A stretch of DNA of 64,000 bases from Spirochaetales bacterium (lineage in GTDB: Bacteria > Spirochaetota > Spirochaetia > Treponematales > Treponemataceae): positions 62,001 through 126,000 of the forward strand of contig JAQXNX010000024.1 in the NCBI GenBank assembly GCA_029098225.1, given 5' to 3'. Below are positions 9,158 through 18,136 of this stretch, piece by piece (within the stretch, counting starts at the first letter, position 1; each line of letters starts with the position of its first letter). The notes under the pieces were generated by a model, which was given only the letters and a program-made list of their open reading frames with translations, searched no databases and was not told where the DNA came from. Both the position numbers and the translations under genes were made by a program.

Positions 9158-9865
9158 TTAGTTTACAGAGATTTCTCCGACATTTGTTTTTAATTCGATT
9201 TTTTTACTTTCATTTCCCTTCTGGGTATATGATTTTTTATAATTTTTTCCGCCAATTTCAATTGCACCTACGTTTGTGTCTGCTTTTATATTGTAAGTAC
9301 TTAAATTGTCTGGAACACTTACGTTAAGTTCTCCAACATTTGTGTCGGCATTTAATTTAGAAAATTCGCAATTTGTAACATCTATCTGACCTACATTATT
9401 TTTTATTTTAATTTTGTCAGAAGAAATTTTATCAATGTCTATTTCACCGACATTAACATTAATATATATGCTTTCCAAATCTACATCGTAAGGAACTGAC
9501 AGTCTTAAAAATGCATTATTGGAACCCATATTTGGTCCGTTTGTTGAAGCTTGTTTTATAGATAGTTTTCCATTCTGAATCCAAATTTTTGGTTCAAGAA
9601 AGTCTTTGTTGTATGAAGCATATGCCCAGTATTTTTCTGCGCGTTCAATTTCTACTGCAAGAATCCGAGCATCAATATCTATTTCTGTAAATTCTTCGAG
9701 AGCTTTAGAATATTCCTTTTCATTTTCAAATTCTTCGGAATCCCAGGAAATTTTTATATTTTTTTTCCAGTTGTATTTTCCGTTATTAGAAGATTTGAAA
9801 ATTCCAATTGTTATACATAATAAAGTAATTATACCAATAATAATAAGATAAATTGTTTTTTTCAT
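9158..9865 (-). CDS. DUF4097-type beta-repeat protein with N-terminal membrane anchor
   Basis: 235 residues: a single N-terminal hydrophobic segment (IIIGIITLLCITIGIF) and then a region of repeated short strands. The repeats read NVGEIDI, NNVGQIDV, TNVGELNV, TNVGAIEI and TNVGEISV, the signature of the DUF4097 'putative adhesin' beta-solenoid. It ends abruptly after the last repeat. It is the last gene of a PadR - HAAS protein - DUF4097 operon, a common trio in Firmicutes and Treponema thought to sense or answer envelope stress. Only 1 bp separates it from the upstream gene. The name adhesin is historical; adhesion is not shown. Confidence 0.8.
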   Translation of the reverse strand: MKKTIYLIIIGIITLLCITIGIFKSSNNGKYNWKKNIKISWDSEEFENEKEYSKALEEFTEIDIDARILAVEIERAEKYWAYASYNKDFLEPKIWIQNGKLSIKQASTNGPNMGSNNAFLRLSVPYDVDLESIYINVNVGEIDIDKISSDKIKIKNNVGQIDVTNCEFSKLNADTNVGELNVSVPDNLSTYNIKADTNVGAIEIGGKNYKKSYTQKGNESKKIELKTNVGEISVN

Positions 9866-9866
9866 A

Positions 9867-10841
9867 TTAGTTTTCCCTTCCTATTGCTTTTAAAATTGAA
9901 AATATTACTGCAGAAACTGGCCAGATAATCCAGGATATATGCCAGTCGTTTGTAATAAAACTTACTGACAAGTAAATACAGATGATAGTAGGCCAGTAGA
10001 CAGAAATAATTGTCTGTACAGTTTTATTTTTGTAAACCACTTCCTTTTTTTCGTAGTAGAAATTTGTATTTTCATACATATCTCCATTCAGCGAAAGAAG
10101 TATGTCATAAGATTTTTTTGTTTTTGTTGAATATGTAATTAAGAATACACCAACACCAACAAATACAAAAAGGAAAGATGGTCCGAGTTCTTCAATAAGT
10201 TCTGAAGTAGCAATTTCATCAAAAATCATTGAAGGAATAAAGCATAGGATACAGCACAAAATTCCTATAGACTTCATAATGCTGTAAGTTGAAATGTATT
10301 TTGTTCTTTCTGATTTAAGATAATCTGTCTGAACAGAATCTATTCCACAATGTTCTCTAAAAACAAATCTTGTTTCTTCCCTTATATTTGCAGAAATTAT
10401 AAAAAGTGCAACACCTATACCAATTGTTAAGAACATTCCCGGGATGAAGAAAACTTCACCTAAATGTGCAGCTTCTCCTAATATAGGGCAGATTACGCTG
10501 CAGATACATAAGACTATTCCCAAACCAGTTAAGATTGCAGCCTTTCTTCTTTTTTCTATAAACATCTTAATTTCATCAAAAGACAAAAGTCTTCTGTTCT
10601 TTTTTTCTGTTCGCTGCTCTGTGTAAATATCTTTAATTCCAAGATCATCTACAAGGTCTTCAAGATTACCGAATTCAGAAATAACAATTCCAACGGCTTC
10701 ATTTTCTGATTTGCCTTCTTTTATCAGTTCGGTATATTTGTCTTCCATCATCTGAAGTAATTCAGACTTAGCTCTCATTACTTTATCTGTTAAAGGAAGA
10801 TTCTTAAACATTGATTCCAGATAACTTCTAATTGTGTCCAT
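9867..10841 (-). CDS. HAAS/permease-prefix domain membrane protein
   Basis: 324 residues. The N-terminal ~70 residues form the HAAS (DUF1700/permease prefix) helical domain: YLESMFKNLP, LLQMMEDKYTELI, GKSENEAVGIVISEFG, LEDLVDDLG. Then come about six hydrophobic segments (around residues 95-115, 130-150, 190-210, 220-240, 275-295 and 300-320). HAAS proteins are membrane partners of PadR regulators. The start has GAGG 9 bases upstream. It lies 32 bp after padR and almost touches the DUF4097 gene, so one operon is likely. Confidence 0.8.
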   Translation of the reverse strand: MDTIRSYLESMFKNLPLTDKVMRAKSELLQMMEDKYTELIKEGKSENEAVGIVISEFGNLEDLVDDLGIKDIYTEQRTEKKNRRLLSFDEIKMFIEKRRKAAILTGLGIVLCICSVICPILGEAAHLGEVFFIPGMFLTIGIGVALFIISANIREETRFVFREHCGIDSVQTDYLKSERTKYISTYSIMKSIGILCCILCFIPSMIFDEIATSELIEELGPSFLFVFVGVGVFLITYSTKTKKSYDILLSLNGDMYENTNFYYEKKEVVYKNKTVQTIISVYWPTIICIYLSVSFITNDWHISWIIWPVSAVIFSILKAIGREN

Positions 10842-10873
10842 TGCTTATACCTCTTATAGAATCTGTAGTTTTA

Positions 10874-11206
10874 TTAAACTTCGGTGATAAAATTTTCTAT
10901 CACTTCTTTGGTTAAAGTCCATTCTTCGCACTTTTCTTTGTAGTACGAACGGCCTTCCATTGTAATACGGTAATAAGTTCTTTTTTTACCGTTATCTGCT
11001 GTCTGACTGTAAGATTCTACATAGCCGTTTTCTTCCAGTCTGGAAAAAGCAGAATAGAGAGTTGTTTCCTTGATGATATATTTTTCTCCGGAGAGTTCCT
11101 TTATCATCTTTGAAATTTCATAGCCATATGATGGTTTGTCTCTGAGAAGAAAAAGAATAATTGTATCGTTATAGCCACGAATTACATCACTGCTTATTTC
11201 GGTCAT
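10874..11206 (-). CDS. PadR family transcriptional regulator
   Basis: 110 residues, typical of short PadR (s2) regulators. The winged-helix pattern is clear: ILFLLRDKPSYGYEISKMI, an ETTLYSAFSRLEENGYVES recognition region, and a GKKRTYYRITMEGR wing. It probably represses its own operon. The upstream region holds overlapping inverted repeats around the likely promoter, fitting autoregulation. An SD (GGAGGAAAG) is present but lies 12 or so bases from the ATG, slightly far. Confidence 0.9.
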   Translation of the reverse strand: MTEISSDVIRGYNDTIILFLLRDKPSYGYEISKMIKELSGEKYIIKETTLYSAFSRLEENGYVESYSQTADNGKKRTYYRITMEGRSYYKEKCEEWTLTKEVIENFITEV

Positions 11207-11237
11207 TAATTCTTACTTTCCTCCATTTATTTTTTTA

Positions 11238-11290
11238 TATTACGACAGGTGTTACTACGTCTGTCATACTTTGATAGTCGTAGTATAATT
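11238..11290 (-). promoter_or_regulatory. Putative PadR operator/promoter
   Basis: TACGAC (11241-11246) pairs with GTCGTA (11277-11282), and ACTACG (11254-11259) pairs with CGTAGT (11279-11284). These nested repeats cover a minus-strand TAATAT box with an ATGACA-like -35. The layout suits an autorepressor, but the binding protein is inferred only from position. Confidence 0.4.
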
Positions 11291-11327
11291 CTGAAATATA
11301 AACTTGTCAAGCATTTTTTATAACAAG

Positions 11328-11363
11328 TTGAAATTTATATTCAATAGAATTACAATGATAGAA
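11328..11363 (+). promoter_or_regulatory. hisC promoter, predicted leaderless
   Basis: TTGAAA (11328-11333), a 17-base spacer and TACAAT (11351-11356). The A of the ATG is 7 bases after the -10, where transcription should start. No SD precedes the gene. Confidence 0.6.
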
Positions 11364-12535
11364 TGATTACATCAAGTAGAATGAATGGCTTAAATCCCTA
11401 TGTGCCAGGCGAGCAGCCTAAAGACAGGGAGTATGTAAAAATTAATGCAAATGAAAATCCTTATCCTCCAAGTCCTTATGTTATTTCAAGTGTTCAGGAA
11501 TTTATTTCTAAGCATCCTGAAAAGCTTGGCGTTTATCCGGATCCTGATTCTTTAAAACTTCATTCTGCAATTGCAGATATGCTTAATAAAACTGGTGGAG
11601 TTTTGTGCCGCTGTAAAACTTCAACTTTTTCAGACGGTAAAGTTTTTGTAGAACCTGCTGAAGAAGATAAAATTCCATTTACCGTAACTCCCGATATGGT
11701 TTATACAGGAAATGGAAGTGACGAAGTTCTTTCTTTTGTGTTTTATGCATTTTTTGATTCTTCAAAATCATTTGTAATGCCTAAATTTACTTACAGCTTT
11801 TATCCTGTATATGCAGGCTTTTATAATATTCCAAGCGATGCTGTGCCTTTAAAAGAAGACTGGTCGATTGATATTCAGAAAATGCTGGAAATATCTAAAA
11901 AAAATAAGTCTGGAATTATTTTTGCAAATCCTAATGCGCCAACTTCTCTTTCTGTTTCGCGTGAGCAGGTTAGAGAAATGCTGCTTAAGGCAAATAAGGA
12001 CGAAATTTTTATTGTTGACGAAGCCTATGTTGATTTTGGTGGAGAATCCTGTATTCCACTTTTGAAGGAATTTGATAATCTTTTAATTGTACGAACTTTT
12101 TCTAAGAGTTTGTGCGGTGCCGGACAGAGACTTGGTTATATAGTTGCAAATCCAGAATTAATTAATATAGTTACAACTGTAAAAAACAGTGTAAATCATT
12201 TTCCGCTGGATGCAATAAGTCAGGTGAGCGGAGTTGCAGCCTGCGAAAGTGTAGATTATTATATTAATTGTGCCAAAAAAGTTTGTGAAGTCCGGGAAGA
12301 TTTTTATAACTTTTTGAGCAAAAAAGGGTTTTTTGTATTAAAAAGCAAAACTAATTTTTTGTTTGCTTCTCATCCGAAAATTTCTGGAGAAGAGCTCTAT
12401 CAAAAAATTAAAAAGGAAGGTATTTTAATCCGTCACTTTAATGTGCAGGGAATTGAAAACTTTGTAAGAATTTCGATTGGTACAAAAGAACAGATGGATC
12501 TTTTGAAAAAGGCAATTGAAAAAGTACTCGGATGA
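11363..12535 (+). CDS. hisC: Histidinol-phosphate aminotransferase
   Basis: 390 residues of a fold-type I PLP aminotransferase of the HisC group. Motifs in order: the NANENPYPPSP substrate-arm start, GNGSDEVL (cofactor phosphate), NPNAPTS, IVDEAYVDFGGES (Asp to the pyridine N), TFSKSLCGAGQRLGY (PLP lysine and phosphate-binding Arg) and the late FVRISIGT. It transaminates histidinol phosphate in histidine synthesis, though such enzymes in his-less genomes can serve other substrates. No other his genes are here. An insertion near residues 75-100 (SSF-like loop after GGVLC) is longer than in many HisC proteins. It appears to be transcribed alone or with the next gene. Confidence 0.85.
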   Translation: MITSSRMNGLNPYVPGEQPKDREYVKINANENPYPPSPYVISSVQEFISKHPEKLGVYPDPDSLKLHSAIADMLNKTGGVLCRCKTSTFSDGKVFVEPAEEDKIPFTVTPDMVYTGNGSDEVLSFVFYAFFDSSKSFVMPKFTYSFYPVYAGFYNIPSDAVPLKEDWSIDIQKMLEISKKNKSGIIFANPNAPTSLSVSREQVREMLLKANKDEIFIVDEAYVDFGGESCIPLLKEFDNLLIVRTFSKSLCGAGQRLGYIVANPELINIVTTVKNSVNHFPLDAISQVSGVAACESVDYYINCAKKVCEVREDFYNFLSKKGFFVLKSKTNFLFASHPKISGEELYQKIKKEGILIRHFNVQGIENFVRISIGTKEQMDLLKKAIEKVLG

Positions 12536-12548
12536 GTATGAAAAATAT

Positions 12549-12583
12549 ATCCATGCGCGACCGCTAACGCGGTGTTTAAGGAG
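12549..12583 (+). repeat. Leader hairpin-SD repeat, copy 1
   Basis: CCATGCGCGA, then CCGC-TAAC-GCGG, then GTGTTT and AAGGAG, ending 5 bases before the ATG at 12589. It is one of at least seven related leader cassettes in the window. Confidence 0.7.
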
Positions 12584-12588
12584 AATAT

Positions 12589-13287
12589 ATGAAACTTTTA
12601 GTGATTTCTGATTTACATGCAAATAATAGTGTTTTAGATAAGCTTGATGCAGAGTTTAAAGCCTGCGATGCCGTTATTTTTGGTGGCGATTTTGCGGAAT
12701 GCTTTAAGCCAGAAACTGGAAAGAGTGCTTTAGATGCACTTTGTAAAAAGCATGATAATATTTTTGCAGTTTTGGGAAACTGTGATAATGAAGCTTTTAT
12801 GGATGAACTTGAAAATGCAGATATTTGTGCAGAAAAGTCTCTTGTATATTTCGATGGGCTTGGAATTTCTGGTAGCGGCGGCGGAACATATTTTACCGGT
12901 AAAACAGAATTTGAGCGTTCCGAAGATGAAATCCTTGAAGATTATGCAGTTGTAGAAAATGCTGTTAAAGAAAATAATGATGAAAGTCTCTGGCATAATC
13001 TTATTTTAATATCACATAATCCTCCTAAAGCAGATATTGTCGATAAGGTAAATGAAACTCTTCATGCAGGAAGTCAGAAATTTACCGATTTTATAAAGGA
13101 AAAACAGCCTCTTTGTGTTGTATGTGGTCATATTCATGAAGGCGTTGGTATAGAAAAAATTGGTGAAACTACTGTTATTAATCCTGGAGCTTTGGGCGAA
13201 AAAGGTAGTTTTGTTTTGCTAGAAATTGAAAAATCTTCTGATGGAAACTGGAAGGTTTTGAATGCGGAGTTAAAAACTGCATTTTAA
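12589..13287 (+). CDS. Metallophosphoesterase (calcineurin-like)
   Basis: 232 residues with every motif of the calcineurin-like metallophosphoesterase fold: SDLHAN, GGDF, GNCDN, SHNPP and GHIHEG, followed by VINPGAL. These residues hold two metal ions. Size and pattern resemble YfcE/MJ0936-type phosphodiesterases, but the substrate cannot be told. The start has AAGGAG close upstream, carried by a repeated leader element. It lies 53 bp after hisC and 15 bp before the FGE-like gene. Confidence 0.85.
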   Translation: MKLLVISDLHANNSVLDKLDAEFKACDAVIFGGDFAECFKPETGKSALDALCKKHDNIFAVLGNCDNEAFMDELENADICAEKSLVYFDGLGISGSGGGTYFTGKTEFERSEDEILEDYAVVENAVKENNDESLWHNLILISHNPPKADIVDKVNETLHAGSQKFTDFIKEKQPLCVVCGHIHEGVGIEKIGETTVINPGALGEKGSFVLLEIEKSSDGNWKVLNAELKTAF

Positions 13288-13302
13288 TTTACAGGACGAA
13301 AT

Positions 13303-14256
13303 TTGAAAAAAGTTGTTTTATTAGGATTTTTATTATTTTCTCATATTTGTCTGTCTTCTGTTTTATTTGCGCAGAGTGTTCAGACTCAGTCAAATGTAAA
13401 TATTAAGCTTGTAACTTTCCGTTCGTCGCTTACATATACAATTGGTGAAGATACACAGGCTTATACAGCAGAAAGAACTCTCAAGCCTTTTTCAATTAAT
13501 AAATTAGAAACAACATATTCACTGTGGTATCAGGTAAGAACTGTTGCAGAAAAGATAGGTTATAATTTTGCTAATCCGGGGCAGGGTGGAACCTATGGAA
13601 AAAGAGGTGCTGCTCCAACTGAATCTAATTATGCTCATCCTGTAACAATGATTAACTGGTACGATGCAATTGTATGGTGCAATGCTTTAAGCGAAATAAA
13701 AGGTAAAACTCCCTGCTACACATATAATGGTGATGTTTTAAGAGATTCCAGTGATACTGCTGCCTGTGATTTATGTTCGTGTGATTGGTCTGCTAATGGT
13801 TACAGATTACCATGCGAGGCTGAATGGGAATATGCCGCAAGACGTACAAAACTTGGTTTTCAACAGGGAGACATGATAAGCGGTCAGACAGTTTATGATG
13901 ATAGCGAGGAAGGTCTTTTGTATGCCTGGACTTATGAAAATGCAAGTGCGACAAGAACTGTAGGAACAGCAGGAATTCCTTTTGACCCGGATTCTGTTGT
14001 TCTTCCGGAAACCGGAAATGCAAATAATGCCGGTCTTTACGACATGAGCGGAAATATTCTTGAATTTTGCTGGGACTGGTTTTCTGATTATAATTCTGAA
14101 GAACCTTATGGTCCTGAGCTTGGCTTTGAAAGAGTAAGCAGAGGCGGAAGCTGGTCTGCCTACACTCCGTATTTATATGCAGGCGACCGTTATAGTTTTG
14201 ATCCGAATGAATGTTACAATTACATGGGCTTTAGAATCTGCTGTACGGCAGAATAA
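13303..14256 (+). CDS. Secreted formylglycine-generating enzyme (SUMF1/FGE) family protein
   Basis: 317 residues starting at TTG 13303, preceded by AGGA. A signal peptide ends near residue 24 (LFAQS). The rest is the FGE-sulfatase fold: HPVTMINWYDAIVWCNALS, GYRLPCEAEWEYAARR, GLYDMSGNILEFCWDWF, RVSRGGSW, YMGFRIC. In Treponema these exported FGE-like proteins are common, and most lack a known enzymatic partner; C-type lectin-like binding is one possibility. No sulfatase is nearby. Cysteines are frequent (seven or more), suggesting disulfides in the periplasm. Real catalytic function is not certain. Confidence 0.85.
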   Translation: MKKVVLLGFLLFSHICLSSVLFAQSVQTQSNVNIKLVTFRSSLTYTIGEDTQAYTAERTLKPFSINKLETTYSLWYQVRTVAEKIGYNFANPGQGGTYGKRGAAPTESNYAHPVTMINWYDAIVWCNALSEIKGKTPCYTYNGDVLRDSSDTAACDLCSCDWSANGYRLPCEAEWEYAARRTKLGFQQGDMISGQTVYDDSEEGLLYAWTYENASATRTVGTAGIPFDPDSVVLPETGNANNAGLYDMSGNILEFCWDWFSDYNSEEPYGPELGFERVSRGGSWSAYTPYLYAGDRYSFDPNECYNYMGFRICCTAE

Positions 14257-14265
14257 ATTAAAGTC

Positions 14266-15315
14266 CTAACGAAATTTCTTTTCCTGCTTTTTTAATTTCT
14301 TTGTCTCTTTTTTTAAATTTCTTTTCTGACTCTTTGTGAGCTTTTTAGCAAGCTTTCTTGTGTGCATTGTTTCCCGGTTAATATTTAACAGCCAGGTACA
14401 AATGAATACAGAAATAAGACAAAGAAGTGTAGCAATTATAATTGGAATGTATCCCGGAAGATTTTCAAAAGGAAGCTTATAGTTCATACCAAAGAAACTT
14501 GTAACAAATGTTGGGGCCATCATTACAAGGTTGATAATGGCAAGTTTTTTCATAACAACGTTCAGGTTGTTTGAGATTACAGAAGAGTAGGCATCCATAA
14601 CTCCAAAAAGAATGTTTGTGTAAGTATCGGCCATTTCTATTGCCTGTTTATTATCTATTGCAACGCCTTCTACAAAATCAATATCATCATCATCAAATTT
14701 AATAAGCCGGGTTGTTTTCATTTTTTGCAGAAGAAGTGAATTGCTTTTTAAAGAAGTAGTAAAATAAACAAGAGATTTTTCAAGACCAAGCATGAGCATG
14801 ATTTCTTTATTTTCAATTTCAAGCCGCATCTCGTTTTGAATACTTGTAGACCGTCTGTTTATTTCTTTAAGGTAACGAAGAAAATTTAAATTGGCGCGGT
14901 TTAGAATCTGTACAATAAAAGATGGAAAATCGGTAAGTCTTACATTTCGGATTCGGTTTGCACCAAAATCTTTAATTACTTCGCTGTCTGTCCAGCAGAT
15001 TGTAATAATTGTATTTTTCTTTAAAATGATTCCGACAGGAACTGCAAAATATGGAGTTTCTGCAGCCGGGTCATAAACAGGAACTCTAACGATTGTAAGA
15101 ATATATCCTGAATCACCTTCTTCCATTCGCGAAAGTTCATCCGGGTCAAGAATATCAAGAATATGATCATTTTCAATCTGATATTCATTCTGCAATTCTG
15201 TAGTTTCGTCTCGAGTTACATTTCTTGCATCAATCCATAATGGAAGTGATTCATTAATTTTTTCTTTTTTGGTCTTAATAAATTGACCGTTATCTTGCTG
15301 CCAGTAAGTAATCAT
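14266..15315 (-). CDS. corA: CorA-family magnesium/cobalt transporter
   Basis: 349 residues: a large N-terminal cytoplasmic domain, a long helix, and two C-terminal membrane segments. The first segment (VMMAPTFVTSFFGMNY) ends in the GMN signature that forms the selectivity filter; the second (IPIIIATLLCLISVFICTWLL) is followed by a basic Lys-rich tail. CorA forms pentamers that admit Mg2+ along its gradient. The tail (about 25 residues, almost all Lys/Arg/Glu) is longer than in many CorA proteins. A TATAAT (15331-15336, minus strand) lies 15 bases before the ATG, giving a leader of about 9 bases with no clear SD. Confidence 0.92.
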   Translation of the reverse strand: MITYWQQDNGQFIKTKKEKINESLPLWIDARNVTRDETTELQNEYQIENDHILDILDPDELSRMEEGDSGYILTIVRVPVYDPAAETPYFAVPVGIILKKNTIITICWTDSEVIKDFGANRIRNVRLTDFPSFIVQILNRANLNFLRYLKEINRRSTSIQNEMRLEIENKEIMLMLGLEKSLVYFTTSLKSNSLLLQKMKTTRLIKFDDDDIDFVEGVAIDNKQAIEMADTYTNILFGVMDAYSSVISNNLNVVMKKLAIINLVMMAPTFVTSFFGMNYKLPFENLPGYIPIIIATLLCLISVFICTWLLNINRETMHTRKLAKKLTKSQKRNLKKETKKLKKQEKKFR

Positions 15316-15665
15316 ATTATCATCCCGCGAATTATAATCCGCTTCATATTTTCAAACAAAACATATGTCTGTTTGTAAAATGTCTTAGCCAAGATAAAAA
15401 AGTAAAGCGTATCTTGACCAGATGTAGTAATTTTTGAGTCGCTGATTTGAATAGAAAATTTGCGGCTCTACTTATAGCCTGCAGAAAGAATTTAGATGGA
15501 TTTATTCTGAAGGCTTTGATTTGAGATTAATATGGGATAACTCGATCCACCGTCCATAGGGCGCCTCCAGAAAAAAGATAATTTTGTAAAACTTACATTC
15601 AGTTCTGTAATTTTAATGAATTATTGAGGCTTTGTTAATAGTTTTTTTAAATTTCCATTATATAT
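15316..15665. other. 350-bp region without a convincing gene
   Basis: It holds the corA promoter at the left end, and an inverted repeat CAAGATA/TATCTTG within about 15390-15420. On the minus strand a 21-codon ORF begins with ATGGACGGTGGA near 15560, after CTGGAGGCGCC, and ends with TAA. It has an SD-like GGAGG but is too short to call. I see no RNA gene or riboswitch I can name. Confidence 0.4.
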
Positions 15666-16775
15666 TTATTTGAATTTTGTTAATGCAAAATTTATTATTC
15701 CAAGAACGGCTGTATAAATGGTCATAAATAAAAGATAAAGCGGATTGTAAATTGAATTCAGATAATAATAAGGCGGAAGCAGAAATTGAATAAAACTAAA
15801 GCCTTTTAAATTTATAAAAACCGGGCAGAAAACAATTATTATAATTAACAGGAACGGAATTATTGCTCCAAGTATATAAGGCTTTTTGCAAATAATCCGG
15901 AGTATGTTGCAAAAGAATGTTGCGCTTAGTAATAAAAGAATTAGAGGCGGAATTTCTGATTGAATAGAAATAAAAAGTCCTGAGCAAATTAATGCAATAA
16001 TCATGAATATAAATGCGTCTGTAAGGATGATTAAATGCATTCCGGTGGATAAAAGAAAATTTTTGTTTTTAGGAAACCACACAAAAAGTCCGTTTTGTTC
16101 ATCTTTAATAAAGTATAAGGCCGCAGCAAATCCGCAGAGAATAAACCAGAGTGCCAGAATTCCGCGTAAAGGAGAAGAAAGATAATTTTGTATATTTTCT
16201 TTTTCTCCGTTAAAGCTGCGTAATGAAAAAAGACTGTCGCTTATTATATAATACTCATAAATTTCTCGATATTCGGATTCTGAAAAATTTATGTTTGCTA
16301 TGTTTTTTGAATAAGCTTTACTGGCTTCGTAAGAAAAGTATGGATAGAGCTTTGCATATAAAATTTCTCTTGTAAAAGAAAGAAGGGGAGTGTCTTGAGT
16401 TTCATAAATTTTTACAACAGGAATAACAGCTTCTGTTTCTCCGGCCTTTTTCATTTTTTTTTCGAAATTGTCATAAAAAATCCAGGCAGCAGAAATTTTA
16501 TTTTTTGCAATCATTTCTTTTGCACTTTCTTCATCTTCACATTCAAAAAAATTAATAAGGGAATTTGAGTTTATTAATTCATTAATTATATTTGTTACCG
16601 AAGCTTCATTGGTTTTATCTTTTACAAGTGCAATTGAAAAAACTCCGCTCTTCATTTTAGAAGTTAGTTTTAAACCAACAGTGATTAAAAGCATAAGACA
16701 AAAAATAATTATAAAAGCAGGCCGCTTTAATAAGCGTTTTTGAAAAAGGAAAAATGTAAGCAGATATTTTTTCAT
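15666..16775 (-). CDS. ABC-2 type exporter permease (second)
   Basis: 369 residues with the ABC-2 permease layout: one N-terminal membrane segment (~residues 20-40), an extracytoplasmic domain (~40-200) and five C-terminal segments (~200-365). Its start overlaps the stop of the upstream permease by 4 bp (ATGA), so the two are translationally coupled and probably form the heterodimeric channel. The substrate is unknown; NatAB- and linearmycin-type systems share this gene set. Confidence 0.82.
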   Translation of the reverse strand: MKKYLLTFFLFQKRLLKRPAFIIIFCLMLLITVGLKLTSKMKSGVFSIALVKDKTNEASVTNIINELINSNSLINFFECEDEESAKEMIAKNKISAAWIFYDNFEKKMKKAGETEAVIPVVKIYETQDTPLLSFTREILYAKLYPYFSYEASKAYSKNIANINFSESEYREIYEYYIISDSLFSLRSFNGEKENIQNYLSSPLRGILALWFILCGFAAALYFIKDEQNGLFVWFPKNKNFLLSTGMHLIILTDAFIFMIIALICSGLFISIQSEIPPLILLLLSATFFCNILRIICKKPYILGAIIPFLLIIIIVFCPVFINLKGFSFIQFLLPPYYYLNSIYNPLYLLFMTIYTAVLGIINFALTKFK

Positions 16776-18136
16776 TTATTACCAGCCTCCACATTCGAAC
16801 CTGAGTGTGAGCAGGCGCTTTTTAAAGAAAATCGAAAAAGAGTTGCTTTATTTCCAGTAATTTTTTTAAATCTTAATAGTACAGAAAGTGATAAAAAGAT
16901 TATTGAATAAATTACAATTTCTGCAAGAAACAGTAAAAGTTGTGTAGTGCTATTTTTTGTAATCAAAAGCATTGAATATTTTAACGCAGCCCCTGTCGGT
17001 ATAAAATTCGAAATTTTTTGAATAAGCTCCGGGAAAAAGTCTATTGGATAAAAACAGCCCGAAACATAACATATTATAAAAGAAAAAATGAACTGCAAAA
17101 GTATTCCGCTTACAACCGAATCAACGGTTTCGTATAAAACAAAATGAAGGGTACAAAGCATAAAAACTGTTGGAATTGAGCGGATAAAAAACAGAAATAA
17201 TTCTTTGAAATTTTTAGAATATTTCCATTGTGGAATTTTTAAAAAATCTATATTAAGTGCAAAATCCATTATGATTAGAATTATAGCAAAAATAATTTCC
17301 ATAAAAATAAAATAAGAAAATAATTCGGCGATAACAGTGGAAAAGGAATGAACTCCGCGGCTATAAAAAATTTTGTATAGTTCTGTACTTCGGTTAGAAA
17401 AAAAAGGATTTGCAGCAAGGCTTAAAATCATTAAAAAGAAAATTACAATTGCGCAGAAATAATAGGTTTGCAAAGATAGTCCATTTGAAACTCCAGTTTC
17501 TTTTATATCTGCAAATTTGTTTCTTGATAAAACCCAGTAAACATATTTTATATTTAAATCCCATGTTAATTCGTCAAAGCGTGAATAATCTTTTTTGCGG
17601 TAAAGCTCTTCCTGCATTGAATAAATTCCACTTTGGCTGTGTACGATTAAGGCTGAAAGAATATCTGCAATCTGAGTTTTTATAATATCGCTGAAGCCTT
17701 GCTGGCCGTCGCTCGTAACATAAATAACCTGTTTATCGTTTCTTCCATATTCAATAGATTCTATAAAGCCTTCGGGAATAATAACATATGCAGAAATTTT
17801 TCCTTTGAATAATGCTTTTTTTGCTTCTTCTTCATTCATAAGTTTCAGCTCAATGCTCATTTTTGTAGAATCCATTGTCTGAAGGGCATTAATGCCAAAA
17901 TCCATATAGGGCTCATCCATGTTTCCTATAATTCCGATTGAAATTTTGCGGCTTCCATTTTCTTGTGGAGAAGTTACTGATGAAGATGAAAAAGAAGAAA
18001 AATTTATATTATTTAAAAATAATTTTGCAATTAATCCTGTGACAGTAAAAAATATAATTGAGAAAACTGCTACAAAGGGAAGAATTTTAAAGATGCGTTT
18101 TATTTGAGCTTTTTGATAAGAAAAAAAATAATTCAT
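16772..18136 (-). CDS. ABC-2 type exporter permease (first)
   Basis: 454 residues, same layout as the next gene: an N-terminal segment (IFKILPFVAVFSIIFFTVTGLIA), an extracytoplasmic domain to about residue 225 with an Asn/Ser-rich start, and about six C-terminal segments. The C-terminus ends in a Ser/Cys-rich cytoplasmic tail. It overlaps the ATPase gene upstream and the second permease downstream by 4 bp each. Together they make a complete ABC exporter. Confidence 0.82.
   Translation of the reverse strand: MNYFFSYQKAQIKRIFKILPFVAVFSIIFFTVTGLIAKLFLNNINFSSFSSSSVTSPQENGSRKISIGIIGNMDEPYMDFGINALQTMDSTKMSIELKLMNEEEAKKALFKGKISAYVIIPEGFIESIEYGRNDKQVIYVTSDGQQGFSDIIKTQIADILSALIVHSQSGIYSMQEELYRKKDYSRFDELTWDLNIKYVYWVLSRNKFADIKETGVSNGLSLQTYYFCAIVIFFLMILSLAANPFFSNRSTELYKIFYSRGVHSFSTVIAELFSYFIFMEIIFAIILIIMDFALNIDFLKIPQWKYSKNFKELFLFFIRSIPTVFMLCTLHFVLYETVDSVVSGILLQFIFSFIICYVSGCFYPIDFFPELIQKISNFIPTGAALKYSMLLITKNSTTQLLLFLAEIVIYSIIFLSLSVLLRFKKITGNKATLFRFSLKSACSHSGSNVEAGNK

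Noticed and set aside
13303-14256. Sulfatase-activating FGE
   Set aside because: Not rejected as a fold, but the enzymatic name is not used because the protein is exported and no sulfatase is present.
15500-15565. 21-codon minus-strand ORF with a GGAGG upstream
   Set aside because: Too short and with no conserved context to support a gene; kept only as a remark on the gap.
15316-15665. Mg2+ riboswitch before corA
   Set aside because: The corA -10 lies only 15 bases before its ATG, leaving no room for a leader, and no M-box pattern is visible.
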